The notes beneath the pieces were generated by a model. The model was not told the DNA's origin. It worked only from the letters and a program-made list of their open reading frames with translations, and did no database searches. 49,586 bases of DNA from a virus. This document shows positions 1 to 10,600 of this stretch, in pieces (the stretch's first letter is position 1; the number at the start of each line of letters is the position of its first letter). The stretch spans positions 1 to 49,586 of the IMG/VR virus record IMGVR_UViG_3300019458_000047; one strand, written 5' to 3'. The position numbers were made by a program, and so were the translations under genes.

Positions 1-575
1 AAACTTATAACTTTATCTAGTAACCAACTTCTTTTCTTCAAAACCTTAGACTGAAGCCACATTAATTTCTTACCTGAAGCATCGTCTTTGTTTAAACAAG
101 CGTCGGCTATAAATGATAAGATCAAGTTGGTGTACTCAAAAATAGTAGGTTGTATTCCGCAGGAGAGTTTGTAGAACGCTTTTTGCCAGGGTTTTACTCT
201 AGCGTCCCAATAAACTTCACCAGTGTTGCTCAAGATCCAATCATGAGTAACCGCATAAACTAGGATGTCTTCTTGAAAAGAACAGTTCACGTAAGAACTG
301 CCAGCTGAGATACCCATTAGGTCGTCGTGGGTTATTTGATCATTACGTCCTGGGTTTTTGTTATAGATTCCTCGGGAACCTGCTTCACAATTTTTGGTAG
401 CTTTTGTGAAAAGTTCTAACAAATCCCTACTAAGGTTGTCAGTGTCTTTAAGAAGAATGATCGCAGTCCAAGTATCAAGTAGTTGGTTTCCACCAGACCA
501 CTTAAGTGAATTCTGAGATGTACCAAGTAGTCCGTCTTGGTCTATCCAAAGTTTTATTTCTTCTTTAAAACCCAT
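1..575 (-). CDS. Unknown phage protein downstream of tail fibre (partial, C-terminus beyond left edge)
   Basis: An open frame runs from the ATG at 575-573 for about 191 codons to the window edge without a stop, so the C-terminus is missing. The start lies five bases beyond the stop of the tail fibre gene, and its ribosome binding site (GGGAAG) is formed by the last fibre codons, which suggests translational coupling. The protein begins MGFKEEIKLWIDQDG and is soluble-looking, with many Trp, Lys and Asp residues and no signal peptide or membrane segment. I recognise no domain. Its place after a fibre gene would fit a fibre-associated protein, a chaperone or a virion enzyme, but nothing in the sequence decides this. 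Confidence 0.8.
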   Translation of the reverse strand, partial: MGFKEEIKLWIDQDGLLGTSQNSLKWSGGNQLLDTWTAIILLKDTDNLSRDLLELFTKATKNCEAGSRGIYNKNPGRNDQITHDDLMGISAGSSYVNCSFQEDILVYAVTHDWILSNTGEVYWDARVKPWQKAFYKLSCGIQPTIFEYTNLILSFIADACLNKDDASGKKLMWLQSKVLKKRSWLLDKVIS

Positions 576-580
576 AGGGG

Positions 581-3500
581 TTACTTCCCGAATTGAACTC
601 CGAGGGCTTCTACTGCTGCTGTGTTAAGAGTCGTTCCTCTAGCCATAAGTAGTTTAGAGGTTAACAACTTCCCAGAGTTAAGTAAAGTTTTCTTCATCAA
701 CCATTGGTCCACAAAAGTATCAACCAAAGGATCAGTTTCTACCGTAGTTTCAATAAGTCGTAATTCGTCAAAGGTTTGCGAGTTAATACCGCTGTCGTCA
801 AAGAAACCTATGTGCTTCAATGCTAAAGCCCTAGGACCTACGTTCTTAGTTGAACCGAAAGATGCTTGGTTTTTGAAACCTTCGTATGTGAATGTTTGAG
901 TTCCCATAGATAACTTAACTCGACCGATACGGCCATTCGCTGCTCCAGAACCGCCAAGAACCACACCAACTGATATTGGGTATGCGTTGGTGACTACGTT
1001 GTAGCTGGTAGCTTGAGATGCGTAAGTTACTTCAGTATACGAACTGCCGTTCCAATAATACATGCGAACTACCGAACCGTTTCCTGTAACTTTAAATTTA
1101 TGATAAACTCCAGCTGCAAAAGTTTCAATTGATTCTGTTGTTCCACCACCAGAAGGCATACTGGTCAGAAGAGTTCCGCTTGTAGTAATTAAAGTTAACC
1201 AACCGTTTGAGTTACCTGACGAGTGCTTACTGACCATGTAGTTATCTGCCGCTAACGTGTTGGGTTTGTATTCTACTTCCACTACAAATTGTCTAGCTTC
1301 AATATTTCCAATTGAACCGTTGTTCTCATACTCAATTCTAGAACCGGTGGTAGCAATTTGAAGTGCTGTTCCGCTTTCGAAATCAAGATCAGCTATAAAG
1401 TCTCCAGCAACTGTTCCTATCACTCCGTAGGTGTGTGAAACGCCGCTGCGATCACTAGCTTTGATTCCATCTCCTAATCCAGTAGTTAGAACCTTACCTT
1501 CACAAGCAGCATTACCCATGTCTACGCTTAGGATTAAGTTAGGATCTAGGTTGCCTGCTGCGAAACCTAAATAACCAACTGCTCCTATCGAGCTTTGTGC
1601 ATTACCGGTAGACAACGAAAGTACTCGTCTAGTTGTATGACCAGAGTTGTACAACTTAACATCAGGAGCCGTACCATTATAAAATGCTGATCTGTATAAA
1701 ATCTGAGCTGTGCTTGAACTAGATATTGCAATACTGGCCTCTTGGTTTTCTATAGGAGCGTTGACGAATGAGGTTGTGATATCCAAGCCATCTCCAATCG
1801 TAGAAACGTACTCGCCCATAAGTTCAAAGGCCATATCTACGCCTGCGCTAGACCAAGTTGATCCGTTATAAAATAATAACTCACCACCAGCATAAACGTC
1901 GCCGCTGTTGGTGCTGAAAGTCAAATAGTTAGAAGCACTAGTAGCGATGTTAGTGCTTTTGATAACTAGAGCGTATTGTTGGTTAGCTAAAGCTAAGCTT
2001 GGAAAGTTAAAATATAAAAACACACTAGAAGAGTTTTTAGTGATCTTAGAAGCATCAATGCTCTGACTAGTGGCAAGCACTACTCCGTTTGGTGCTCCAG
2101 AAGACACACCTTGAACTTCCATGTACAACGTCGCATTAGAAGGTAGCGTGCCTACTTGATAAGCTCTCATTTTAAAAGTTCTAATACGTTGGCCAACAGT
2201 TCCTGTTATAGTTTGTGCCCACTCTTGTCTTGCGCTGTTGTCTCTGAAATTATTCGTAGCATTAGGAGCTGCGTTAATAAACGTTCCTAAAAAGTCAGTA
2301 GCGTCGGTAACTTCATACAATCTAGTTTTACAAGAAGTAGTTATAGGATCTCGTTGATCAGCTACCATCAATATATGGTTAGTATTTGAAGGATCAATAG
2401 CTAATTTTTGTCTTCCCGTTCTAATTTGATTTCCACCAAGATCCCCTGGAGCAACGCCAAAGCCGTTGTAGGTATCGACGGTTGGGAACTGGGCTGAGTC
2501 AAAAGAATGCTCAGATGAATAAATTTGGGTAGACAAATCACCCGATAAAAAGGTAACTGCTCCGGTGAGTGGAGTGTTTTGTTGGAACATTAAGTAAACT
2601 TTATTTCCTACTGCGCGACAATCCATTAAACGATTATCTGAAGTCGTGATGGTGCTGTTACCCACTTCAGTAGTGCTACCTTCATCCCAATAGTGAGCGG
2701 CAAAGTTACCAGACGGAGACTTACTTCTAAAAACTGTAATTCTATGGTTAGGACTAGTTCCCGTAACTTCAGTTCCCCACAAACTAGAACCCGCATCTAA
2801 ACAAGCTCCCATTGCGTTTGAAAGACCTACGTGAACTGGAGTTGCACCGGTCCAAGTATAGAACCTAGCGTATAAATTTGAAGTAGGAGCGCCGCCTGTG
2901 AAAACTACCATCGAGGCGTTTGATTTATCAAGTTCAGCAGTTCCGTACAAATTCGTACCCGACAACGCGAAGATAACTCCGTCAGTGGTAGGTAAGTCAT
3001 TAACCGCATCCGAGCTACCAACTTGTGGCATATCGGCCACAGCAGGAGTTACGTCAGTCAGATTAGCGTATACAGCTCTGAGTGAGTGGTTAGATCCTTG
3101 TACGCGATAATAACTGGCAATCATTTTTCCGTTATCCGCGATTCGCATTTGCATACGGTTACTTCGTGAATAAGTTCCTGAGTGCTCTCTAGTGATAGCA
3201 TCGTTAGCTGTTTTAGTTCCTGCGAACTTTACGAAAGTTCCTGCGGCTCCGCCTGAGTTTGAATACCAAAAATGCCACGTTGAGTTTCCACCAGATCGTT
3301 CTAAGGCCGTGACAACTGCGTACTGGCCGTTGTCTGACAACTGCATATCTGACCAATCGATTGTTCCGTTGATTGAACCTGGGAGCGTGAACTCTTGGCC
3401 ATTACCTTGAAAGCCTACTACTGAAGTGATGTGAGCTTCTGATAACACCAGGTCTTCGTAAGTTGAGCCGTCTGATGCTGCTTGAAGATTAATATCGGCT

Positions 3501-5683
3501 GGAGCAATACGAAGCTGAGTGTGTAAGTTAGGAGTTGAGATGCCCATTGAAAGGTCTAAGGCTGAAGGATTGCTCAACGTCAAAGTTGTTTCGTTTGGAC
3601 CACCAGAGTACGACACGCTAGACACCAAAAGCTTAGCTACGTTGTTAAACGTATCCATGAGATAAATGTGTCGTTTCTTACCATCTGAGTCGATTTCTTT
3701 CATCAACACTACGGGAGAACTGGTTGGAAAATACGCGGTAACATCGCCAGTAAATTTAATTTGGTTACTTGCGATAGCTGTGTTCTTTGGAGCCATAGCT
3801 CTTAACTTAACGAGCAACACGCCGTTTACATTAGAACATACCGTTCCAGTTTCCAAGCTTCGAACTTGGTTACCAGATAAGTTTGCGCCAGATAGTGTGA
3901 TATTACTGTTTTGAACTGATAGGTTGGTTAACGTACCTCGGGCTTGATTGTAATCATCTAGGATGAGTTTGCTTTGAGGGGTATTAAACATTCCAGCTTC
4001 GTTGTCTACAACTGCTTTAAGAAGATCCGCACCTACACCGCTATCTCCACCTCCGCTACCTGCTGAAAGCACCATAGTAACGTCAGTTTGAGGAACTACT
4101 TGAACAACGCTTGAGCCGTTCTTCTTAACTAATACCTGCGCTCTAGGGATCGCTCCTGATTGAAACGGAGCGTAGGTCGCAGTTCCAGTTGCTGCTGGAG
4201 TTCCGGGAATAACTAAAATTTGGTTTGGATTACCTTGAATGATCTGAACACTATAGTACACGTCTTGGCTAGCTGCCAAAAGTGAAGTAGCGCCGGTAAA
4301 GTTTTGTCCCCCACCAGTTACAACGCCCGTGCTGAAGTTAATAGTTCCACCAGCGTAAGTTACTATTTGGGTTCCTAAGGGAATTCGAATATTAGAACCG
4401 TCTGCGCGGGTTCCAGTTGCAGGAGTTACATTCGCGCTGACTGAGGCAGGGTTGGTGGCAACCACAATGCCTAAGTTAGTCAGTTGATTAATCTCGTCTA
4501 CTGCACCGTCGTTGTAGGCTGACTGTTTATCTTTAAGAAGGAAGGTGCTATTACCTACCAATACGTCACTGCCCAAACGTCTAGCAAAAATAACTAGACT
4601 TGGACCGCTAGCAGGCATGCCGCTAATAGTGCTGGCAACCACAGTAAGAGTTGCAGGAGCTGCACCAGCGCGGTTGATGTTAACGTAAGCTACTGCTCCA
4701 TCAGCCGATAGAGTGACTGATCCCGCAGCTACTTTGTTTCTAGCTTCAGTCAAACCAATAACTTGAAAGAACGCATCTGAGGTCCAAGACAAAACTCCAG
4801 TGCCTGAATCCCAAGAAAATACACCGCCTCGAACTAATTTTAAACTTCTATCTTGATCGTTAGATGCCCCGGCAAACGCACCCACTGCTGCATCCAGCTT
4901 AGAGATAGCAACATTGTATTTGTCTCCCAAAGCAATGATTGAAGTCGAAGTATAACTTTGAGTGTAATCTTCAAACCAATATGTGGTTCCTTTGAGTTGT
5001 TTAAACTCAGTCATCATTGCGTCGATCATTTCTTTCCAGTTACCGATATCTTTATCTGCACCAGAAAATGAAGTGTTCGCAGGTTCTACACGAGAAGCCC
5101 AAGGAAAGTTGAAAGCTGGAGTACCAGCTCTTCCCAAACGGAAAAACATGTCTCTAGAATCTCGGATGGCAGTGATGATGCCAGATCCGTTTACGTCAAC
5201 TTCGCAAATTTTAACTTTATCTGCACCACCAGAGAAACCAGCAGTATTGATTACGAGTTCAGACTTCGTGAAGATAAATGTGTCGATGATCTGAGAAAAC
5301 TCGGCTCCGGCTCCACCAGCTGCGGTAGTGTCCCAAAATGCACGAGAATCTTCTCCCCCAGTATCTTCTGTAATGGTAACTTCGATAAAGTTTGTAGAAC
5401 TGATAGCTAAGTTTGTGGTTGTGAGAGGATCTAAGCTTGGAGCGCCTAAAAATACGGTACCGTTATTTGCCCCGTTTATAAGAGCGGCGTCTGCTACTGC
5501 TACGCTGAGAGTATTGGTTCCAACACCACTTGCGGCGAAGCCAGCGAAAACGTGGTTCTGGTTGGTCCAAAGGTATCTGTGAAGTGCTTTAAAATCAGCA
5601 CACACGAAGTCTTCGAGATTCTGAAAATCAGGAAGATCAAGTCTCTCATTTGCCAGTAGTCTTACTTTTTGTAATAAAGCCAT
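581..5683 (-). CDS. Large tail fibre / receptor-binding protein, 1700 aa, with LamG-like C-terminal domain
   Basis: This is the largest protein in the window and follows the baseplate genes, the usual place for a fibre. The first 60 residues (MALLQKVRLLANERL...) are helix-prone and may anchor it to the baseplate. The body is long, beta-rich and high in Gly, Ser, Thr and Asn. Residues about 790 to 1150 contain repeated 'DNGQYAVV', 'DNGKMIAS' and 'LAIDPSNTNHILMV' type strands that suggest a beta-propeller (inference). Residues about 1380 to 1600 look like a concanavalin/LamG sandwich, a common glycan-binding fold. The gene has its own extended -10 candidate (5722-5730) and the ribosome site AAAGGA. 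Fibre identity is likely; the receptor is unknown. Confidence 0.75.
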   Translation of the reverse strand: MALLQKVRLLANERLDLPDFQNLEDFVCADFKALHRYLWTNQNHVFAGFAASGVGTNTLSVAVADAALINGANNGTVFLGAPSLDPLTTTNLAISSTNFIEVTITEDTGGEDSRAFWDTTAAGGAGAEFSQIIDTFIFTKSELVINTAGFSGGADKVKICEVDVNGSGIITAIRDSRDMFFRLGRAGTPAFNFPWASRVEPANTSFSGADKDIGNWKEMIDAMMTEFKQLKGTTYWFEDYTQSYTSTSIIALGDKYNVAISKLDAAVGAFAGASNDQDRSLKLVRGGVFSWDSGTGVLSWTSDAFFQVIGLTEARNKVAAGSVTLSADGAVAYVNINRAGAAPATLTVVASTISGMPASGPSLVIFARRLGSDVLVGNSTFLLKDKQSAYNDGAVDEINQLTNLGIVVATNPASVSANVTPATGTRADGSNIRIPLGTQIVTYAGGTINFSTGVVTGGGQNFTGATSLLAASQDVYYSVQIIQGNPNQILVIPGTPAATGTATYAPFQSGAIPRAQVLVKKNGSSVVQVVPQTDVTMVLSAGSGGGDSGVGADLLKAVVDNEAGMFNTPQSKLILDDYNQARGTLTNLSVQNSNITLSGANLSGNQVRSLETGTVCSNVNGVLLVKLRAMAPKNTAIASNQIKFTGDVTAYFPTSSPVVLMKEIDSDGKKRHIYLMDTFNNVAKLLVSSVSYSGGPNETTLTLSNPSALDLSMGISTPNLHTQLRIAPADINLQAASDGSTYEDLVLSEAHITSVVGFQGNGQEFTLPGSINGTIDWSDMQLSDNGQYAVVTALERSGGNSTWHFWYSNSGGAAGTFVKFAGTKTANDAITREHSGTYSRSNRMQMRIADNGKMIASYYRVQGSNHSLRAVYANLTDVTPAVADMPQVGSSDAVNDLPTTDGVIFALSGTNLYGTAELDKSNASMVVFTGGAPTSNLYARFYTWTGATPVHVGLSNAMGACLDAGSSLWGTEVTGTSPNHRITVFRSKSPSGNFAAHYWDEGSTTEVGNSTITTSDNRLMDCRAVGNKVYLMFQQNTPLTGAVTFLSGDLSTQIYSSEHSFDSAQFPTVDTYNGFGVAPGDLGGNQIRTGRQKLAIDPSNTNHILMVADQRDPITTSCKTRLYEVTDATDFLGTFINAAPNATNNFRDNSARQEWAQTITGTVGQRIRTFKMRAYQVGTLPSNATLYMEVQGVSSGAPNGVVLATSQSIDASKITKNSSSVFLYFNFPSLALANQQYALVIKSTNIATSASNYLTFSTNSGDVYAGGELLFYNGSTWSSAGVDMAFELMGEYVSTIGDGLDITTSFVNAPIENQEASIAISSSSTAQILYRSAFYNGTAPDVKLYNSGHTTRRVLSLSTGNAQSSIGAVGYLGFAAGNLDPNLILSVDMGNAACEGKVLTTGLGDGIKASDRSGVSHTYGVIGTVAGDFIADLDFESGTALQIATTGSRIEYENNGSIGNIEARQFVVEVEYKPNTLAADNYMVSKHSSGNSNGWLTLITTSGTLLTSMPSGGGTTESIETFAAGVYHKFKVTGNGSVVRMYYWNGSSYTEVTYASQATSYNVVTNAYPISVGVVLGGSGAANGRIGRVKLSMGTQTFTYEGFKNQASFGSTKNVGPRALALKHIGFFDDSGINSQTFDELRLIETTVETDPLVDTFVDQWLMKKTLLNSGKLLTSKLLMARGTTLNTAAVEALGVQFGK

Positions 5684-5721
5684 TTATCTTAGTCCTTTTG
5701 TATTATTGTAATTACTTTTCA

Positions 5722-5730
5722 ATTTTATCA
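5722..5730 (-). promoter_or_regulatory. Extended -10 promoter candidate for the tail fibre gene
   Basis: On the minus strand this reads TGATAAAAT, preceded by TTG. It lies in the 61-base gap before the tail fibre gene, about 40 bases upstream of its ATG. It matches the RTGNTANAMT pattern found in other leftward gaps. No TTGACA-like box is visible 15 to 19 bases upstream. Confidence 0.5.
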
Positions 5731-5744
5731 CAATATACCTAACG

Positions 5745-7631
5745 TTAATAAAAAACTAAAGGGCTACCACCAGTTAGGGAGCCTCTGTAGTCGGGGTCTA
5801 TCGATGTTCCACAATCGGAAATACAACAGTTAAACAAGTACTCGGGGAAGTCTATAATAAATCTTATAACTACGCCAGATGCAAGAAGTTTTTTAATTAA
5901 GGCTTGAGCTGCGATTCGAGCTGCGCTGGTTCCAGTTATGTAGGCTCCATAATCACTTCCGATCGCTCTTGGGATAGTAGGAGAATTTATCACGAAGTTC
6001 ACCGTGCTTCCAATAGGATGCTCTTTTTGAAATACGTGACCTGCGTCAATAAGTAAAGTGGAGTTATTCGGTCTGCTATTATAACTGATCGGACCTTCCT
6101 GACTTGCCTTGCCAAAATCAAGTATAAACTTACCAGGTTGGTTTGGGAATGAAGCTGCGTTTTGAACGTTGATGGAAGCCGATACCGATCCCCCACCTAC
6201 CGCTGCAGTAAGCTCCGTTTTAGTTCCGGTCACAGTATAAGGTTGGTTTACAGGATCAAACATGTAAGACGATGGATAGGTAGCTATGAGTAGGTCAGGG
6301 TCTTCTTGTAATGCAGTGTCGAAGTTCAATACTGTATTTGCAGTACCACCCGTGATCTGATAATTCGTATTGCCTTCTGAGGTTTGTAGTCCTACTTTTT
6401 TATAATTTTCTCGGAACCCACTAAAAGCTAAAACCGCAGTGATTTGTTGATTAATAACTGCCACTACTTCAGCTGCCGTAACTTTTGCAGGGTCAACGAA
6501 ATCAGAAGCGTTGGTGAAAGTGATAGTGTAGGGGTTAGATTCCACGTCTAAAGTCAAAGTAGATGTAGGACCGATTCCCGAAAAATCAAAGGTCTCTTGA
6601 TCAGAGAAAAGTAAGGTCTTAGTTCCTTTAGGGTGAGTAGAACCTCTCAACGTTCTTTTAAGAATTGGTACAGAACTTGGAATTCGAACTACAATTTCGT
6701 TAGGGTTAATTTCTAATACGCTAACTTTAATCTCAGTAGTCTTATCAGTAGGAAAATTCAATCGAGCTAAGGTGATTGAATCTCCGCCCGTAATTTGTAA
6801 GGAGCCTAAGAGCCCGGCGGTGTTCGTTCGGATATTGAGTTTATCCCCATTGATCGAATCCACCAATTTACTAGCAGTTATGTATTTGCTGCTGTCTACG
6901 TCTGCATTGATAAAGGCTACTAGCTCGTCAATAGTAACAGCGTTTAAATTTGCAAAAGCGAAAGGCTTAAATCGAATGAGCTTCTCCGCTTTATTATCTG
7001 CGATGTAAGTTAAAGTTCTGATAACTCCTTTCTCGATCGTAGAGTTGATAGCGTAATTCGCTGCCCACGGAGTAGCCAACTTTAATTCAGTGTTGCTCGT
7101 AATAGATGCAACCTTTTGGTAAGTAGTTCCTGAAGCTGCGTTAGGTTTAATATAGTCTCCGGGATTAAGTTCTACGGTAAAAAGCGTGCCGGTTCCTTTA
7201 ACAACGTCACTCCCCTTTTCAAAGTTAGCAGTTCCCGTGAGCAAGGGTTCAGGTCCAAAATTGAAAGGTTCCGAGTTTCCAGAGTTTACATTCGGTCTAG
7301 TATAAGTAGCCCCCCAAAACACATCGAGTAATGAGATAACTGTGTTACGAACTTGTTTTGGGTAAAAGGAAAGTACTGGGATAAGTTTTCTAAAATCGTT
7401 ATCACCAATATCCAGACCAGGTTCTCTATTAACCCCAACGTCGTTACCTAAAAAATCTAGGTATCGAGAAGCTGCGGTCTCTACGAATAACTGTTCTTTT
7501 GTGTTTTGGATTTGTACTTCAATCTCGTCATCGCTAGCTCCCCAAGCTTTGAGCAAACCACCAATCATGGTGTTTACTTGAACTCGGTATAACGATGGTA
7601 GAGTTGCAACAAACCTATCAAACTTAGACAT
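5745..7631 (-). CDS. Baseplate / tail protein I-like, 628 aa, with inserted beta modules
   Basis: The N-terminal 110 residues (SKFDRFVATLPSLYR, then 'LFVETAASRYLDFLGNDVGV') resemble the conserved start of tail protein I-type baseplate proteins, which sit directly after baseplate J in many contractile phages. After residue 110 the protein changes to beta-rich modules. One contains 'GTGTLFTVELNPGDYIKP' (about 130-190). Two copies contain a 'T..E(L/V)VA(F/V)IN...GG' pattern (about 214-297 and 362-437). One contains 'EGPISY' (about 479-547). Related modules occur in the upstream baseplate J protein. Three bases separate the two genes. Identification rests on order and N-terminal resemblance. Confidence 0.7.
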   Translation of the reverse strand: MSKFDRFVATLPSLYRVQVNTMIGGLLKAWGASDDEIEVQIQNTKEQLFVETAASRYLDFLGNDVGVNREPGLDIGDNDFRKLIPVLSFYPKQVRNTVISLLDVFWGATYTRPNVNSGNSEPFNFGPEPLLTGTANFEKGSDVVKGTGTLFTVELNPGDYIKPNAASGTTYQKVASITSNTELKLATPWAANYAINSTIEKGVIRTLTYIADNKAEKLIRFKPFAFANLNAVTIDELVAFINADVDSSKYITASKLVDSINGDKLNIRTNTAGLLGSLQITGGDSITLARLNFPTDKTTEIKVSVLEINPNEIVVRIPSSVPILKRTLRGSTHPKGTKTLLFSDQETFDFSGIGPTSTLTLDVESNPYTITFTNASDFVDPAKVTAAEVVAVINQQITAVLAFSGFRENYKKVGLQTSEGNTNYQITGGTANTVLNFDTALQEDPDLLIATYPSSYMFDPVNQPYTVTGTKTELTAAVGGGSVSASINVQNAASFPNQPGKFILDFGKASQEGPISYNSRPNNSTLLIDAGHVFQKEHPIGSTVNFVINSPTIPRAIGSDYGAYITGTSAARIAAQALIKKLLASGVVIRFIIDFPEYLFNCCISDCGTSIDPDYRGSLTGGSPLVFY

Positions 7632-7634
7632 TCA

Positions 7635-10600
7635 TTAACCTACGATTAGATCTTGTGAATCAAGTCTTGGGATCTCACTAGCTGATACTGTGATGTTTAC
7701 TTCTTGATTTAAGATCACTGCGTCAAACACACCAGTTACTGACAAGCAAGCCGCGATAATCTCAGATAGTACTACTGGTTCTCCAACTCCTCTTGAATTT
7801 ACATACTCAAGGATCGTGTTCTTCACCGACTCGCTTACTGAATTCAAGCTCACGCCTTCTACGGTAGTGAGCGAGATTATGAATTTCAGTTTTCGGATAA
7901 TAGGAGACAACACTTCAAACTGAGTTCCTGCTGCTCCGATCCCAGGATACGTAGCGGCGTCTGTTGGCAAACCGTCAATAGTCCATTGAACTTTTTGTAA
8001 TAGGCCAGTGAAATATTTATAACCGTCTACGCCTTCTACTTGTCTAGTTGAAAAATTCAAGCCATTAACATCTCTGATAGCTGAGCTTCTCTGAGGGATG
8101 AAACCCGATACATCATAAGCTACGTTTGAAGAGTCGTTGAAAGTTACGGTATAAGGGGCTACGCTACCCGTGATTCCAACTACGTACACGTTTGTGCTTA
8201 TTCGGAAAGTATCCGTTACCAAGATAGCATTAGTAGCTGCCGTGGTTAATACGATTTGACCGGTTACGTTGTTGTACGAGCTTATAGTAGTTTTAAATCC
8301 CTTGTTATTACCAGTTAAGAACTCAATATCCATTCCCGTGAAATAAGCTGGAAGAGCTGAGATCATAGATGTTGCAATGAAAGTGTTATAAGGAACCGTC
8401 AAGTCGCCCGTGGTTACTGCGGCATCTACCGACAACTTAACATACAGACCTTTTGACAATCCAGCGATCGTATTCGTAGTAACGTCGTTAACTGGTGCAC
8501 CAGCTGGAACCGATTGAATAGCTATCGCAATTGCGTTTGCAGTTCCACCTGTTACGTGAACCTTACCTGCACTACCTGGAGTCTTAGAAGAAATTTGGAT
8601 AAAGTCCCCAGTGATGCCGATAACTTCTGCGTTTCCAACTACAGACATTGTAGTAGTGTTGGTGTCGTTTAACAATGCGACCACGTTATCTGCTGTTCTT
8701 GGAACAAGCGCGAACGTATCACCGATTGCAATAGGGTTAGACAACGGCATCGGGAAAATGTCAGCTACTGTAAAAGTACCTGCAGTTCCCACGTAATTCG
8801 TTACGTTCTGAACTGAACCTGCGTTTGAGCCTGTAAGCCAGTAGATCCAAAAGTCGTTAAAATAATCGTCGTTGATATATTTAGTTCCAGTTGCTGAATC
8901 TGAAAATACGCCTACTCCAGTAGAAGTAACTGAGCCTGCTACTTGTAGCTTGACTGAGAAGGTTTTGTTTACACTATCATCATCGAATATAACCGCGATG
9001 TTTTGATTTGGTCCCAGCGTGTATCCAATCGCTGCTGCGTTCCCACTTCTATCTGAATTTTGAGATTCCAAAAATCCAACGTTATTAGTTTGGCTAGAAA
9101 CGGCAGTAGTAGAAAATAGTAATACCGTATTTGCAGTTCCACCTTTAACTTGAATTTGTCCAGTGTCTTGAAAGTTTGCAGTTCTAATACGAACTTGACC
9201 AGATTTGTTATCGGCTTTTCCGCCTAAGAGTTGGGCGTTGATAGCAAACACAACTTCGTCCGCAGTAGCTGCAGATGGGTCAGCGAAATCTGTGGCATGA
9301 GTAAAACTAATAACTTGAGATAATACAAATTTATCTCCAACTAAAATCGGATTAGTGAATCCAGCTGAAGCTACTATTTGTCCGGTAGCAGTGTTATAGG
9401 AGCTTACTAAAGCAGTCTCACCGACGTTATCTCCCGTGGTCCATTCTATGTAGAAACCGTTGAAAATGTTAGCTTGAAACCCTATTAAACTAGTTGATAT
9501 AAAAGTGTCATAAGGAGCAGAACCGTCTCCTGTAGTAACCGTGGCTTGTTGTCCACCGTCGATAGCCACGATAAGTGTAGAACTTGCTCCGAGAGGAACG
9601 AAGTTAAAGGTTTCTTCTACTGACAATAAAAATGCTCGGGTATTTACTGAGCCTGCGGTCAAACTGTTTCCGGCAGACAAAGGCGACAATAATTCGATCT
9701 GACCGTTAGATCTGTTCAATACGTAGTCTTTGTTTTTGCCGACTGCGAATTCTCCGAAATTAACTTTGCTACCAGCCGCACCAACGCTGCTCGGTCCTCG
9801 GTATCCTTTCTCAAGGTATAAAATAGTATCGCTTTCAATGGTGTGAACTTTACTCCAAGCTCCAAGCCCATCTGCGTCAACTTTAATCCACTGATCTTTC
9901 TCTAATTCAGTAGTGAATAGCGTACCAACGCCGGTAACTACGATAGATCCACCTGTTGCTGATATGGTTCCTGTAAGAGAAGATTGAGTTGCTAAACCTA
10001 AGGCGAGCGCGGCTCCACCGCCAAGTGCTTGCATGCTTGATTCAGAACTGTCCTCTACGTTAGAGATGATTTTGATTTTAGTACTGTTAACCGCTAACTC
10101 AGTCTGAGATAAATCTAAGTCTACACTTAAACGCGCAAACACTTCAGACGCAGTAGCTTGGAGTGCGTTGCTAAAATCGGTAGGACCAAAAGAAACAGTC
10201 TCAGCCTGATCTCGCTCTCCGTTAGCCGCGATGTCTAACTGAGGAGATGACCAAATAGTAAGATCTCCAACTCCACCCCCTGTAGCCAAATACTCAGTAT
10301 CTAAAATTAGTTTGGTATCAGAAACTACAGTTCTTACCCTGGCGTAAAAAGAATCAGCGTCAGTAGAAAACTTTATGAAATCATCTTCGTGTATGAACTC
10401 TTTAAACGGAAACGCTCCTGCCACTAATTTAGTAACTACGGCGGAACCAGGAGTTACCGTAATATCTCCATCAGTAGTAGTTGTTGAGGTTGTAGAAAAA
10501 TTAAATGGTTGGGCTTGACTTAGAATAGCGGCGGTCACACCATCCTTAGTTAGCAACATATCATTCTTATAAAGCTTTAAAGTCTCGGCTTTAAGTTCTG